Shown one piece after another: positions 47,313 through 56,538 of a stretch of 64,000 nt of DNA. The stretch comes from Neogemmobacter tilapiae (lineage in GTDB: Bacteria; Pseudomonadota; Alphaproteobacteria; Rhodobacterales; Rhodobacteraceae): contig NZ_BMYJ01000004.1 in NCBI RefSeq assembly GCF_014652215.1, positions 296,316-360,315 of the forward strand, written 5' to 3'. Within the stretch, counting starts at the first letter, position 1, and every line of letters begins with the position of its first letter. The notes under the pieces were generated by a model that had not been told where the DNA came from, searched no databases, and saw only the letters and a program-made list of their open reading frames with translations. The translations under genes were made by a program, and so were the position numbers.

Positions 47313-48611
47313 TCAGACTTCTTCGATGCGGATGGCGACAGGGTCACCGACAACCACGCCCGTGCCCGCAAACAGGCCCATGGCATGGGCGATATCCTGC
47401 CGCGTGGCCTTGTGCGTGACAATCAGCACGGGGGCGTGGTCATCCTGATGGCCATATTGGCGCATCCGGTCGATGGACACGCCCGCCTCACCCAGACAGG
47501 TGGCAATTTTCGCCAAAGCACCGGGCTTATCGACCAGCACCATCCGCATATACCATGGGGCAGGGGCCGCCGACTGGGCCGCCACAGGCGTGGCAAGGCT
47601 GGCGGCGGGCTGACCAAAGACCGGCAGGCGGAAGCCGCGGGCAATGTCGATCACATCGCCCATCACGGCGCTGGCTGTCGGGCCAGCCCCGGCGCCCGCC
47701 CCGCGCAGCACGATCTGGCCCACGGCATCGCCCTCGACTACAACCATATTGGTGCCGCCCTGCAACTGGCCCAGGGGGTGATCGGCGGGCACAAGGCAGG
47801 GGGTCATGCGCTGTTCCAGACCCCGACCCGTCATCTGCGCCACGCCCAGCAGCTTGATGCGGAAACCCATATCAGCGGCATGGCGGATATCGTCGATCGA
47901 GATGGCCCCGATGCCTTCCAGTTCCACCGCGTCAAAGCTGACCTGCGTGCCAAAGGCGATGGCGGCCAGCAGGGACAGCTTGTGGCCTGCGTCAATGCCG
48001 CCCACGTCTAGGTTCGGGTCGGCCTCAAGATAGCCCAACTGCCGGGCCTCTTCAAAGACCACGTCATAGGGCAGGCCCGCCGATTGCATCCGCGTCAGGA
48101 TGTAATTGCAGGTGCCATTCATCACGCCCATGACGCGGCGGATCTGGTTGCCCGCAAGCCCTTCGGTCAGGGCCTTGATCACCGGGATACCGCCCGCGAC
48201 GGCGGCTTCGAACCGGATAACCCGGCCTGCCGCTTCGGCGGCAAGGGCCAATGCATGGCCATGATGGGCGAGAAGCGCCTTGTTCGCCGTCACCACGTCT
48301 TTACCAGCGGCCAGCGCCGCCTCGGTCGCCGCTTTCGCGGGGCCGTCATGGCCACCCATCACCTCGACAAAAACATCCACATCCTCGCGTTTCGCCAGAT
48401 CGACCGGGTCATTCTCCCACGCAAAACCCGAAAGATCCGCATCGCGGTTCTTGCCGCGGTCCCGCGCAGAAACGGCGGTGATCACAACCGGACGCCCCGC
48501 CCGCGCTGCGATCATGGCGCTGTGGCGCTGAATCATCTGAACCGTGCCAATCCCCACCGTGCCCAAACCGGCAATGCCCAGACGCAGCGGTTTCTTGGCG
48601 GGATCGGACAT
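47313..48611 (-). CDS. hom: Homoserine dehydrogenase
   Basis: A 432-residue NAD(P)-dependent enzyme of Thr/Met/Ile synthesis. The N-terminal Rossmann fold has GIAGLGTVGIGTVQMI, the catalytic domain has MNGTCNYILTRM and LGYLEADPNLDVGGIDAGHKLSLLA, and the C-terminal ACT domain has WYMRMVLVDKPGALAKIATCLGEAGVSIDRM, so threonine feedback is likely. The start at 48611 is the typical N-terminus. It may be co-transcribed with glpX. Confidence 0.95.
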   Translation of the reverse strand: MSDPAKKPLRLGIAGLGTVGIGTVQMIQRHSAMIAARAGRPVVITAVSARDRGKNRDADLSGFAWENDPVDLAKREDVDVFVEVMGGHDGPAKAATEAALAAGKDVVTANKALLAHHGHALALAAEAAGRVIRFEAAVAGGIPVIKALTEGLAGNQIRRVMGVMNGTCNYILTRMQSAGLPYDVVFEEARQLGYLEADPNLDVGGIDAGHKLSLLAAIAFGTQVSFDAVELEGIGAISIDDIRHAADMGFRIKLLGVAQMTGRGLEQRMTPCLVPADHPLGQLQGGTNMVVVEGDAVGQIVLRGAGAGAGPTASAVMGDVIDIARGFRLPVFGQPAASLATPVAAQSAAPAPWYMRMVLVDKPGALAKIATCLGEAGVSIDRMRQYGHQDDHAPVLIVTHKATRQDIAHAMGLFAGTGVVVGDPVAIRIEEV

Positions 48612-48677
48612 GGGGCAGGCTCCTTCGGAATTTGTCGGACAGACTGTTAGCCCGTTGCCCCGCCCGTTGCAACGCGC

Positions 48678-48848
48678 CTAAAGACCTGCCGCCCGTGCCC
48701 GCAAGGCGGCGGCCCGACTGGCCAAGGCCTCGGCGCTGGGCGGTGGCGGTGCTTCGACCCCCGCCAGAACGTCTTCGATCGGCAGAAGGGCGGGGCCGCT
48801 TTGCGCCCCGCACCCCGCCAAAGCCAGACAGATCAGCAGCAGCCGCAT
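48678..48848 (-). CDS. Tiny predicted lipoprotein
   Basis: A 56-residue protein starting MRLLLICLALAGCGAQSGPA, with a lipobox (LAGC, Cys14). The mature peptide is only ~43 residues (LLPIEDVLAGVEAPPPPSAEALASRAAALRARAAGL), with a possible C-terminal helix. The start overlaps the pirin stop by one base, so it is coupled to pirin. The function is unknown. Confidence 0.65.
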   Translation of the reverse strand: MRLLLICLALAGCGAQSGPALLPIEDVLAGVEAPPPPSAEALASRAAALRARAAGL

Positions 48849-49759
48849 CAATGCGCCGGCCGTATGAAGGTGCCGTTCTTCAGATCGGCCATCGCTTGCC
48901 GGATTTCCGCATCGGTGTTCATCACAATCGGCCCGTGCCAAGCCACAGGCTCCTGTATAGGCGCGCCGGAAATCAGCAGAAAGCGAATCCCATCCGGCCC
49001 GGCCTGCACCGTCACCTCATCCCCCGTGCCGAATTTCACAAGCGTTCGGTTGCCCGACATGTCGCGGATGTTGACCTCTTCACCCCGCACTTCCTTTTCC
49101 AACAGTACACCTTGCGGATTGCTGGCGTCGCGGAAGGTGCCTTTGCCGTCAAAGATATAGGCAAAAGCCTTGCGATAGGTGTCCACCTTGAACGTCTTGC
49201 GGCGACCCGGCGGCACATAGATATCCAGATACTGCGGGTCGGCGGCAATGCCATCGACCGGACCCGTCTTGCCCCAGAAAGACCCGACGATGACCTTCAC
49301 CACCGTTCCGTCATCATCCATGATCTCGGGGATATCCCGCCCCTTCACATCCTGATAACGCGGCGCGGTCATCTTCAGGCTGGCGGGCAGGTTCGCCCAA
49401 AGCTGGAACCCATGCATCTGACCCTTGGCATTGCCCAAGGGCATTTCTTGATGCAGGATCCCCGACCCTGCGGTCATCCACTGCACATCCCCGCCCTTCA
49501 GCACACCCCGGTTGCCCAGAGAATCGCCATGCTCCACCGAACCCGCCAGAACATAGGTGATGGTTTCGATGCCGCGATGCGGATGCCAAGGGAAGCCCTT
49601 GATGAAATCCTGCACGCGGTCGTTGCGGAAATCGTCAAACATCAGGAACGGGTCAAGCTCGTCCGGATTGCGAAAGCCAAAGGCCCGGTGCAACTGCACC
49701 CCAGCACCTTCGACGGCGGGCATGGCACGGGTTTCGGAAAGGACGGGACGGATCGACAT
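48848..49759 (-). CDS. Pirin family protein
   Basis: A 303-residue bicupin. The metal site is in FPWHPHRGIETITYVLAGSVEHGDS (His-x-His plus later His and Glu), followed by DVQWMTAGSGILHQEMP; the second cupin has PRYQDV to VAWHGPIVMN. Some pirins act as quercetin dioxygenases, others as regulators; the role here is unknown. The ATG at 49759 has AGGAGGCCGCC before it. Confidence 0.92.
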   Translation of the reverse strand: MSIRPVLSETRAMPAVEGAGVQLHRAFGFRNPDELDPFLMFDDFRNDRVQDFIKGFPWHPHRGIETITYVLAGSVEHGDSLGNRGVLKGGDVQWMTAGSGILHQEMPLGNAKGQMHGFQLWANLPASLKMTAPRYQDVKGRDIPEIMDDDGTVVKVIVGSFWGKTGPVDGIAADPQYLDIYVPPGRRKTFKVDTYRKAFAYIFDGKGTFRDASNPQGVLLEKEVRGEEVNIRDMSGNRTLVKFGTGDEVTVQAGPDGIRFLLISGAPIQEPVAWHGPIVMNTDAEIRQAMADLKNGTFIRPAH

Positions 49760-49855
49760 GGCGGCCTCCTGTTTTGATAAGACCATCATGTGGGCAATCT
49801 GCGCCAACGGAAAAGGCCCGTTCGCGCAGATTGATTGTGAGAGGATGCACCGAGC

Positions 49856-50458
49856 CTAGTTGCAGGACGAAAGTGTAAAGTCACCATCGCGCGGCCGCTC
49901 GGACACGATTTCGTGGAAAACGTAAGAGTTGGTCATGGCCTGTGTCGACGTTCCACCAAAACCGCTGAAGTTCACCGCAAAGGGGGCCGAATAGCTCATA
50001 CGGGTTTCCAGCAGAATATGCGTATCGCCATTCGCCATGATCGGCAGGGTGGTGTTCCGCATGGAGGCAAGATCGGCATTTGTCAAACCGCCGCCAAAGG
50101 CCGAGCCCCGACGACAAGACCACTGCACCTGATAAGCATCCGTCGGGGCTTGGAAATACTTATATTCGGTGATCCGAACGCTGACAGGGGTGTCGTTCAG
50201 GATCAGATAGTTCATCAGGCTGTGATAGCCCGTGATGTCGTCCGGACCCAGAGGCGTCGCTTTTTTTGTGCGCGAGATGATGTTGGAAATCGTATGCGTC
50301 GCCTTTTGAAACTGGTTCCGCACCCGGAAAGTGTCCCAGAAGGAATACATTGCAACGACTGTCCAGATCAGCAACGGCAGGATCAGCACAAATTCGACAA
50401 GAACCAAGCCCTTTTCGTCCCGAAGGAAACGCAGGACAGCCCTTTTCATGACTTCCAT
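49856..50458 (-). CDS. TadE/TadG-family minor pilin-like protein
   Basis: A 200-residue protein with a short basic N-terminus and a pseudopilin-like hydrophobic helix (FLRDEKGLVLVEFVLILPLLIWTVVAMYSFWDTF). The E-K-G-x-x-x-V-E-F motif is the TadE-type processing/assembly region. The C-terminus is extracytoplasmic. It is the last of three Tad-type genes in an operon. Confidence 0.85.
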   Translation of the reverse strand: MEVMKRAVLRFLRDEKGLVLVEFVLILPLLIWTVVAMYSFWDTFRVRNQFQKATHTISNIISRTKKATPLGPDDITGYHSLMNYLILNDTPVSVRITEYKYFQAPTDAYQVQWSCRRGSAFGGGLTNADLASMRNTTLPIMANGDTHILLETRMSYSAPFAVNFSGFGGTSTQAMTNSYVFHEIVSERPRDGDFTLSSCN

Positions 50459-50471
50459 CTTGGCTGCCTTC

Positions 50472-51020
50472 CTAGCTAGGTTCGTTCACAAAGGCTGAAA
50501 CCGAGGTCAGCCAATAGCGGCCTTGCGCATCATGCGGCAACATCCGGCCCAGATAGCCAAAGGTGTTTGCCACAATGATTTTCGCCTGGATACAGGCCCG
50601 CACGATAACGACTTCGTTCGGATCGGTTGGGTTCTTATACAGCTCTTCCGGTGGCTTGATCGGCACGGGCCGGTTCATACAGGGAATGCTTCCTGCCGGC
50701 ATGATCCAAGTGTCCATGTCGACGGTTTCCATATTCACGACCAGTGTCGAGGTGCAGCTGGAAAACACCACCGCCCTTTCGCAGATCTTGGCTTTGACTT
50801 CGGCAAAGGTCGGGTTGGGCAGGATGTTCACGCGAATTTCGCGCATGGTGATATCCAACGCCCGCTCTAGCATCACGTTGCGGATCATCAACATGCCGGA
50901 TTCAAAGGCCATGATGAACAAATACAGCATGAAGGGAACGACCAGCACGAATTCCACGCTGGCCGTTCCCCGTTCGTCGCGCAGAAACTGCGCGACTGGA
51001 TTTTTGCTGGCCCGGATCAT
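50472..51020 (-). CDS. TadE-family minor pilin-like protein
   Basis: A 182-residue protein with FLRDERGTASVEFVLVVPFMLYLFIMAFESGM, a classic TadE N-terminus and single helix. The periplasmic part has several cysteines (KICERAVVFSSCTST, IPCMNR, VRACIQAK). It overlaps the upstream vWA gene by four bases and lies 14 bases before the next TadE-like gene; the three form one operon. Confidence 0.87.
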   Translation of the reverse strand: MIRASKNPVAQFLRDERGTASVEFVLVVPFMLYLFIMAFESGMLMIRNVMLERALDITMREIRVNILPNPTFAEVKAKICERAVVFSSCTSTLVVNMETVDMDTWIMPAGSIPCMNRPVPIKPPEELYKNPTDPNEVVIVRACIQAKIIVANTFGYLGRMLPHDAQGRYWLTSVSAFVNEPS

Positions 51021-52861
51021 TGGGTCAGCCTCAGGTTGTTGATGGTCGAGCCAATGGTCGAGAAAGCCTCCGAGATCGTCATGCCACCCGGCTCAACCTT
51101 GAAGAAATAGGGTTCTGTCGGCTTAGTGGCACAGTTCTTGATCTGCGTTTCGCCAGCGGAGGGCGCATTGAAGGCGATGCCAAAGACGACGACGGGGTTC
51201 GAATTGGAGTCAAAAGCTGTCTTCGCCAAAGTGCAAGTCGCCTGAAGCTGAGCGTCCATTTGACCGACGGATTTCCACTCACCAACCATCTGTGTCCAAC
51301 GAGCGTCGTTGTAAGTATTGCTGCGCGCCGCTGAATCGTTCCCGCCAAAGCCCCGAGCATACAGATGCCAAGCCACCCATTGTGGGGTCAGTTCGGCCCA
51401 GACTTCTGCCCAAGACAATTGCTTTGCCCCCGTCCCCGGCGACGTTCTCCATGCCTGCGAACGGATGGTTGTCGGGCTATTGGACCAAGACGATTGTAGG
51501 TGTGGCAAGAAGTACCACGGAACGTTCGCCGGCGACCAAGCTGCACCACCGGTCCTATTCCGCAAGTTGGTATTGCCATTAATTGCCGACCACTCGACGC
51601 GCAAGGCGTAGTTCCCGCTGCTATCTTTGTAGATAGGGGACATACCTGCGTTGAATGGTGATTTGATGCGACTGTGCGCCACGTGGGTACCGTCGGTCAT
51701 CAGAACGATAACCTTTAGCGAGTCTTCCTTGTCGTAAGCAAAGGGACGGTCGGCGAACACTGAAGGGATGTCACCCGTTCCGACAAAGTAGTCGTAGATT
51801 GTTTCAGCGCTCGGGTCGATCAGCGCAACACCCCACTTCATGCCCAAGGTAATGGATGTATTGCCTGAAGCCCACAGCGAGTTGATCTTGTTGTTCAAAA
51901 CCGTTGTATCGCTGGTCGGCATCATAACATAGCCTGCCGACGGCGGCTTTGTCGCCAATTCGCTGGTGTTGTAGGGGCCGCAAAAGAATTGGTCGTTGGT
52001 CAGGTCCGCCGACCGCTTTTCGTCCATGCCTGTATCGGAAATGCCGCTCAACGTGTCAGAACGGGCCATCCGGTACATCAAATCTGTTCGCGAAATGCCG
52101 CGCTGAGCGAAGGCCGCATCCGGCAAATCAAGGCAGTGAATGTCATTACGACCATGCGGCAAAGTTCCGCCATTCGGAACCGCCGCAGATGCATCAACTG
52201 TGTAGCGCGAAATCAGCTTCGGGCCCAAATTAACCTGTGCGTTGTAGGGAACGATGCCGATGCTAATGTGATCTTTGGAATCTGCCGTGATCATTTGAGC
52301 CACGAACTCTTTCGCGGCTTTGCGAAGGGCAGCAATCTTTGTCGATCCATTGCCATCCGTTTCACCCATCGAACCCGAAATATCGAGCACCAGCATGATT
52401 TCCAGATCGGTGATGTCCTGGCGGGCTTTAGACCCTGCATAGGCGGGCAAATCATCGACGCCAATCATTTTGGCCATGAAGAAAGGCACGTCCACACGCG
52501 CATTCGCCTCCACAATCCGACCATTGGCCGTTGCGGTCACCTTCACCTCTTTCAGCAGGGGAAGCATATCGGCCTTTTTCATGTAGTCCTTCACCACATC
52601 CTCGGGGTTCAGGGTCTGTGAAAGGCTGGCCGCGGCCAAGGCGGCACGGTCGAGCGTCTGGGCCAAGTCGACACGGACACGCTCATAGCGCATCATGTTC
52701 ACGGCAAAGCCACCGATGATCAACATGCAGATCAAGAGCATCAGCCCGAAGATCAGCATCGCGCCGCTTTCGTCGCGCCGATAGTTGTGGACAAGCTGCC
52801 GCAAGCGGCCTTTTGTTTCCGATTTACTACCTACAAAACGGCACAGACTTTCGATGATCAT
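51017..52861 (-). CDS. TadG-like pilus-assembly protein with vWA domain
   Basis: A 614-residue protein. The N-terminal anchor reads YRRDESGAMLIFGLMLLICMLIIGGFAVNMMRYERVRVDLAQTLDRAALAAA, as in TadG. A von Willebrand A domain follows with a MIDAS motif (LVLDISGSMGETDG) and LKVIVLMTDGTH. The core tad genes (ATPase, secretin, prepilin peptidase) are not in the window. The start at 52861 follows GGGGGTGGTGACC; an upstream Met lacks support. Confidence 0.86.
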   Translation of the reverse strand: MIIESLCRFVGSKSETKGRLRQLVHNYRRDESGAMLIFGLMLLICMLIIGGFAVNMMRYERVRVDLAQTLDRAALAAASLSQTLNPEDVVKDYMKKADMLPLLKEVKVTATANGRIVEANARVDVPFFMAKMIGVDDLPAYAGSKARQDITDLEIMLVLDISGSMGETDGNGSTKIAALRKAAKEFVAQMITADSKDHISIGIVPYNAQVNLGPKLISRYTVDASAAVPNGGTLPHGRNDIHCLDLPDAAFAQRGISRTDLMYRMARSDTLSGISDTGMDEKRSADLTNDQFFCGPYNTSELATKPPSAGYVMMPTSDTTVLNNKINSLWASGNTSITLGMKWGVALIDPSAETIYDYFVGTGDIPSVFADRPFAYDKEDSLKVIVLMTDGTHVAHSRIKSPFNAGMSPIYKDSSGNYALRVEWSAINGNTNLRNRTGGAAWSPANVPWYFLPHLQSSWSNSPTTIRSQAWRTSPGTGAKQLSWAEVWAELTPQWVAWHLYARGFGGNDSAARSNTYNDARWTQMVGEWKSVGQMDAQLQATCTLAKTAFDSNSNPVVVFGIAFNAPSAGETQIKNCATKPTEPYFFKVEPGGMTISEAFSTIGSTINNLRLTQ

Positions 52862-53193
52862 GGTCACCACCCCCGCGGCGGAAAATGTTTTCAAAGCAGA
52901 CGTACCCGGCGCCCGATGGCGCAGACTATTCCCCATCAATCAGATACCGCAAGCTTTGGGGCGGAAATATGGCGCTTTGGTCGTAAGTCGTGGAAAAACA
53001 GTGTAATTTTGCCGCTATTTGTCGATTTTGGCGATGAATGTTTCCGTAGCGGCAACGTTTGCAGGGCCAGTGTTGCGCGAATCGTGTCTGCCCCGCTTCT
53101 TCGAGTGCCCAAATATTACGCATCCTTCCGCAAAAACGGCTACACCAAAGGGTAACGATTCGCGTGCAATCTGCGACAAACAGGGAAGGAACG
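52862..53193. other. Divergent promoter region of the tad and dehydrogenase genes
   Basis: A 332-base gap between divergent starts, with an AT-richer centre (about 52970-53040). No gene, EcfG box or clear repeat was seen. Confidence 0.5.
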
Positions 53194-54630
53194 ATGATGC
53201 AGGCCACAGGTGAACCCAGCTTCCGCCAATCCGTTGATCTGATGTTCGACAGGGCGGCGCGTTTGATGAACCTCTCCCCTGGGTTGGAGCAGAAGATCCG
53301 GGTCTGCAATTCGACCTATACCGTGCGTTTTGGAGTTCGGCTGCGGGGCAAGATCGAAACCTTCACCGGCTATCGGTCGGTGCATTCCGAACATATGGAA
53401 CCGGTCAAGGGCGGCATCCGCTATGCCCTGTCGGTGAACCAAGATGAGGTGGAGGCGCTGGCCGCGCTGATGACCTATAAATGTGCGTTGGTGGAAACGC
53501 CGTTCGGCGGATCGAAAGGCGGTCTTTGCATTGACCCGCGACAGTGGGACGAGCACGAGCTGGAACAGATCACCCGCCGCTTTGCCTATGAGCTGATCAA
53601 GCGCGACCTGATCCATCCAGCGCAAAACGTGCCTGCCCCCGACATGGGCACGGGCGAACGCGAAATGGCCTGGATCGCCGACCAATACGCGCGGATGAAC
53701 ACGACCGACATCAATGCCAAAGCCTGCGTCACCGGCAAACCGCCGCATGCGGGGGGCATTCAGGGCAGGGTCGAGGCGACGGGCCGGGGGGTGCAATTCG
53801 CGCTGCGGGAATTTTTCCGGCATCCCGAAGACATGGCCAAGGCGGGGCTTTCAGGCAGCATCGCCGGTAAGCGGATCATCGTGCAGGGTTTGGGTAATGT
53901 GGGCTATCATGCCGCCAAATTCCTGTCTGAGGAGGATGGCGCAAAGATCGTCGGCATCATCGAACGGGATGGCGCGGTGCTGAATGACAATGGTCTGGAT
54001 GTCGAGGCGTTGCGCCAGCATATGAATGCCAACAAGGGCAGCATTCTGGGCTTTACCGGCGGCAATCATCTGGCCGAAGGGGCCAAGGCGTTGGAAGGCG
54101 AATGCGACATCCTGATCCCGGCTGCGATGGAAGGGGTGATCCACAAGGGCAATGCGGCGGGCGTCAAGGCGCGGCTGATCATCGAGGCGGCGAATGGGCC
54201 GATCACCTTTGGCGCCGATGAAATCCTGCGGCAAAAGGGCGTGGTGATCATCCCCGACATGTTCGCCAATGCGGGCGGCGTCACCGTGTCTTATTTTGAA
54301 TGGGTCAAGAACCTGTCGCATATTCGCTTTGGCCGCATGCAGCGCCGCGCGGAAGAGGCACGATCCGCCCTGATTGTGGAAGAGTTGGAGCGGCTTTCAT
54401 CGGACAAGGGCCTCGGCTGGACGCTGGCCCCCGACTTCAAGCAGAAATTCCTGACGGGATCGGACGAATTGGCGCTGGTGCGGTCGGGGCTGGATGACAC
54501 GATGCGCGGGGCCTACCGCGCCATGCGCGAGGTCTGGCACAGCCGGGGCGATGTGGAAGATCTGCGCGTCGCGGCCTATCTTGTGTCGATTGGCCGGGTC
54601 GCGCAGACCTATCAGTCAAAGGGTCTCTGA
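53194..54630 (+). CDS. Glu/Leu/Phe/Val dehydrogenase (probable glutamate dehydrogenase)
   Basis: A 478-residue dehydrogenase. The substrate-binding region has VKGGIRYALSVNQDEVEALAALMTYKCALVETPFGGSKGG, including the catalytic Lys in ALMTYKCALVETPFGGSKGG; PAPDMGTGEREMAWIADQY and the NAD-binding GLGNVGYHAAKFLSEEDGA follow. It is most like NAD-dependent GdhA/GudB-type enzymes. AGGGAAGGA precedes the ATG pair at 53194/53197. A terminator follows. Confidence 0.9.
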   Translation: MMQATGEPSFRQSVDLMFDRAARLMNLSPGLEQKIRVCNSTYTVRFGVRLRGKIETFTGYRSVHSEHMEPVKGGIRYALSVNQDEVEALAALMTYKCALVETPFGGSKGGLCIDPRQWDEHELEQITRRFAYELIKRDLIHPAQNVPAPDMGTGEREMAWIADQYARMNTTDINAKACVTGKPPHAGGIQGRVEATGRGVQFALREFFRHPEDMAKAGLSGSIAGKRIIVQGLGNVGYHAAKFLSEEDGAKIVGIIERDGAVLNDNGLDVEALRQHMNANKGSILGFTGGNHLAEGAKALEGECDILIPAAMEGVIHKGNAAGVKARLIIEAANGPITFGADEILRQKGVVIIPDMFANAGGVTVSYFEWVKNLSHIRFGRMQRRAEEARSALIVEELERLSSDKGLGWTLAPDFKQKFLTGSDELALVRSGLDDTMRGAYRAMREVWHSRGDVEDLRVAAYLVSIGRVAQTYQSKGL

Positions 54631-54632
54631 AA

Positions 54633-54656
54633 GAAAGGCCCCCAAAGGGGCCTTTC
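54633..54656. terminator. Bidirectional terminator-like hairpin
   Basis: A 10-bp stem GAAAGGCCCC/GGGGCCTTTC between the convergent dehydrogenase and glyoxalase genes; T tracts are short. Confidence 0.65.
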
Positions 54657-54659
54657 ACC

Positions 54660-55088
54660 TTACCAATGGCCAGTGTTGCCCATGCTGGCCCAAGGCTCCA
54701 TCGGGGCCAGCGAACCGTTCGCTTGCAGAATTTCGATGGAAACATTGTCAGGGCTGCGGACAAAGGCCATCCGCCCATCGCGCGGCGGACGGTTGATCAC
54801 CACGCCATTCGCTTGCAGGAAGGCGCAGGTTTCATAGATATTGTCCACTTCATAGGCCAGATGGCCGAAATGGCGACTGTCCGAGGGCAGCCCATCATCG
54901 CCATCCCAGTTGTAGGTCAGTTCCACCGGGCATTCCGGCTGGCCAGGGGCGGCCATAAAGACCAGTGTGAAACGCCCGCCTTCGTTATCGATCCGCCGCG
55001 TTTCCTCCAGCCCCAGCAGCCGGTAAAACGCCATGGATTTTTCCAAGTCCAGCACGCGCACCATCGTGTGCAGATATTTTAGGGGCAT
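54660..55088 (-). CDS. gloA: Glyoxalase I (lactoylglutathione lyase)
   Basis: A 142-residue VOC-fold metalloenzyme that isomerises the methylglyoxal-glutathione hemithioacetal. The four metal ligands fit His in MPLKYLHTMVRV, Glu in VELTYN, His in FGHLAYEV and Glu in VSIEILQ. The ATG at 55088 has GAGGATGAC upstream; a longer frame overlaps the Slam gene. Confidence 0.9.
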   Translation of the reverse strand: MPLKYLHTMVRVLDLEKSMAFYRLLGLEETRRIDNEGGRFTLVFMAAPGQPECPVELTYNWDGDDGLPSDSRHFGHLAYEVDNIYETCAFLQANGVVINRPPRDGRMAFVRSPDNVSIEILQANGSLAPMEPWASMGNTGHW

Positions 55089-55119
55089 GTCATCCTCGCA
55101 GGTTTCGGCCGTTTTGGCC

Positions 55120-56538
55120 CTAGAACCGCGACTCCCACCCGAAACCAACGCCAAGGTCAACCGTCTTGAACCGATTCACGTTCGACCAGGTTTTCCCCGC
55201 CGAGATGGTAAAGTTCGGCGTAAAACCCATCACCTGCGCCTCGGGCAGGCCCAGCGTCAGTTGTCCATTCACACCATAATCTTTCCGCTCGCCAAAGCGT
55301 GTCCCCCCCAGATTGGCCACGTCAAAAATTTCGACATTCGCGCTGATGCCACCGCTGATCTCGAAAGCGCCCACCGGCTTGCCCAAGCTGTAGTTCAGGC
55401 TCAGTTCCGCCTCTTGGCTTTCGTTCGGTGCATTGTTGGATCGGGTATCGCTGATTGAAAGACCAACCGCCAAACCATCGCCCGACGGCAAGTCGAAGGC
55501 CAATTCGCCTTGCAGGCTGGGTGTCAAGTCCCGGATGTCGCTGTCGAAATAATCGACCTGCCGGATGTCCGCGCCCAAAGTCGCCGTCATCTTGTCGCCA
55601 AAACGCAGATAGCGGGTCACTTCGATCTGACTATAGGCCGTATAGGGTGAACCCGCCGACCAACTGTGCCCCAATCGACCCGAAAGGACATAAAGGCCGT
55701 TGCCCGAGGCGGGCCGCATGCTATGGGCCAGATAAATTTCGACCGCCTGATAGGAAAAGTCGCGGCCCCTAACCTTGATCTGCTCGCGATCGCCATCGGC
55801 GCTCATCACTTCGCGAAAGGCGTCTTCGGTCAGGAACGCGCTGCTGCCCAAACCGCGAACGCCCAGCATTGTTTGTGATTTGTCTGATCGGGCCACCCGA
55901 TAGGCGACGTCCAACTGCCCACCAATTTCGATGCCAGAAATGGCTTGGGCCGAATCATCATAGCGCAGCTCGATGGGGATGCCGAACCACTCGCCCGATC
56001 CCCCGGTTTCGCTGCTGCCGCCGTTCACATTGCTGGATGGCGTGGCGCTAAACGCCAGATTGATACGCCATGGCGATTGGCTGCGAATGTTGCCGATGCT
56101 GTCCGCGATTTCGGCCAGTTCTTCGGGATGGGTCGCAAAATCGCTTGCCCGCCGCAACCACCACATGGCGACACCATAATTCTGCCGGTCATAAGCCACT
56201 TTGGCCAGCAATTTGGCCGCCTCTTGCCGCATGGCGGGATCGTTGCGGCTAACCTGATACAATTTCCAAGCTGAGGGCCGGGCCTGCACAGGGGCCCCGG
56301 CCAATACGGCGGCCCAGGCTTTCACATGCAGGGCCTGCATGTCATTTGGGTCGCGCTGCAACAACCCGTCAGCCAAGACCGTTGCACGATAAGAATCGCC
56401 CGCCTCAAGAAACTGAAGCGCCAAGGCCCTGGCTTCATCGATGGTAAGATCAACCCGTTGATCCGCAGGTTGCTCAGACAAAACTGGCCCCGGGAGAACC
56501 CCCAGGGCCAGAAAAAAGATGACCAGCAGGCCTCTCAA
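55120..56538 (-). CDS. Slam-family surface lipoprotein assembly modifier (DUF560)
   Basis: A 472-residue outer-membrane protein with a signal peptide (MRGLLVIFFLALGVLPGPVLS). Residues about 30-150 are TPR-like helices (QFLEAGDSYRATVLADGLLQRDPNDMQALHVKAWAAVLAG). From residue ~155 the protein is a beta-barrel (INLAFSATPSSNVNGGS..., TRYLRFGDKMTATLGADIRQVDYF) ending in Phe. TPR plus a 14-strand barrel is the Slam architecture, which exports lipoproteins to the cell surface. It overlaps the lipoprotein gene by four bases, the standard Slam/substrate pairing. Confidence 0.85.
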   Translation of the reverse strand: MRGLLVIFFLALGVLPGPVLSEQPADQRVDLTIDEARALALQFLEAGDSYRATVLADGLLQRDPNDMQALHVKAWAAVLAGAPVQARPSAWKLYQVSRNDPAMRQEAAKLLAKVAYDRQNYGVAMWWLRRASDFATHPEELAEIADSIGNIRSQSPWRINLAFSATPSSNVNGGSSETGGSGEWFGIPIELRYDDSAQAISGIEIGGQLDVAYRVARSDKSQTMLGVRGLGSSAFLTEDAFREVMSADGDREQIKVRGRDFSYQAVEIYLAHSMRPASGNGLYVLSGRLGHSWSAGSPYTAYSQIEVTRYLRFGDKMTATLGADIRQVDYFDSDIRDLTPSLQGELAFDLPSGDGLAVGLSISDTRSNNAPNESQEAELSLNYSLGKPVGAFEISGGISANVEIFDVANLGGTRFGERKDYGVNGQLTLGLPEAQVMGFTPNFTISAGKTWSNVNRFKTVDLGVGFGWESRF

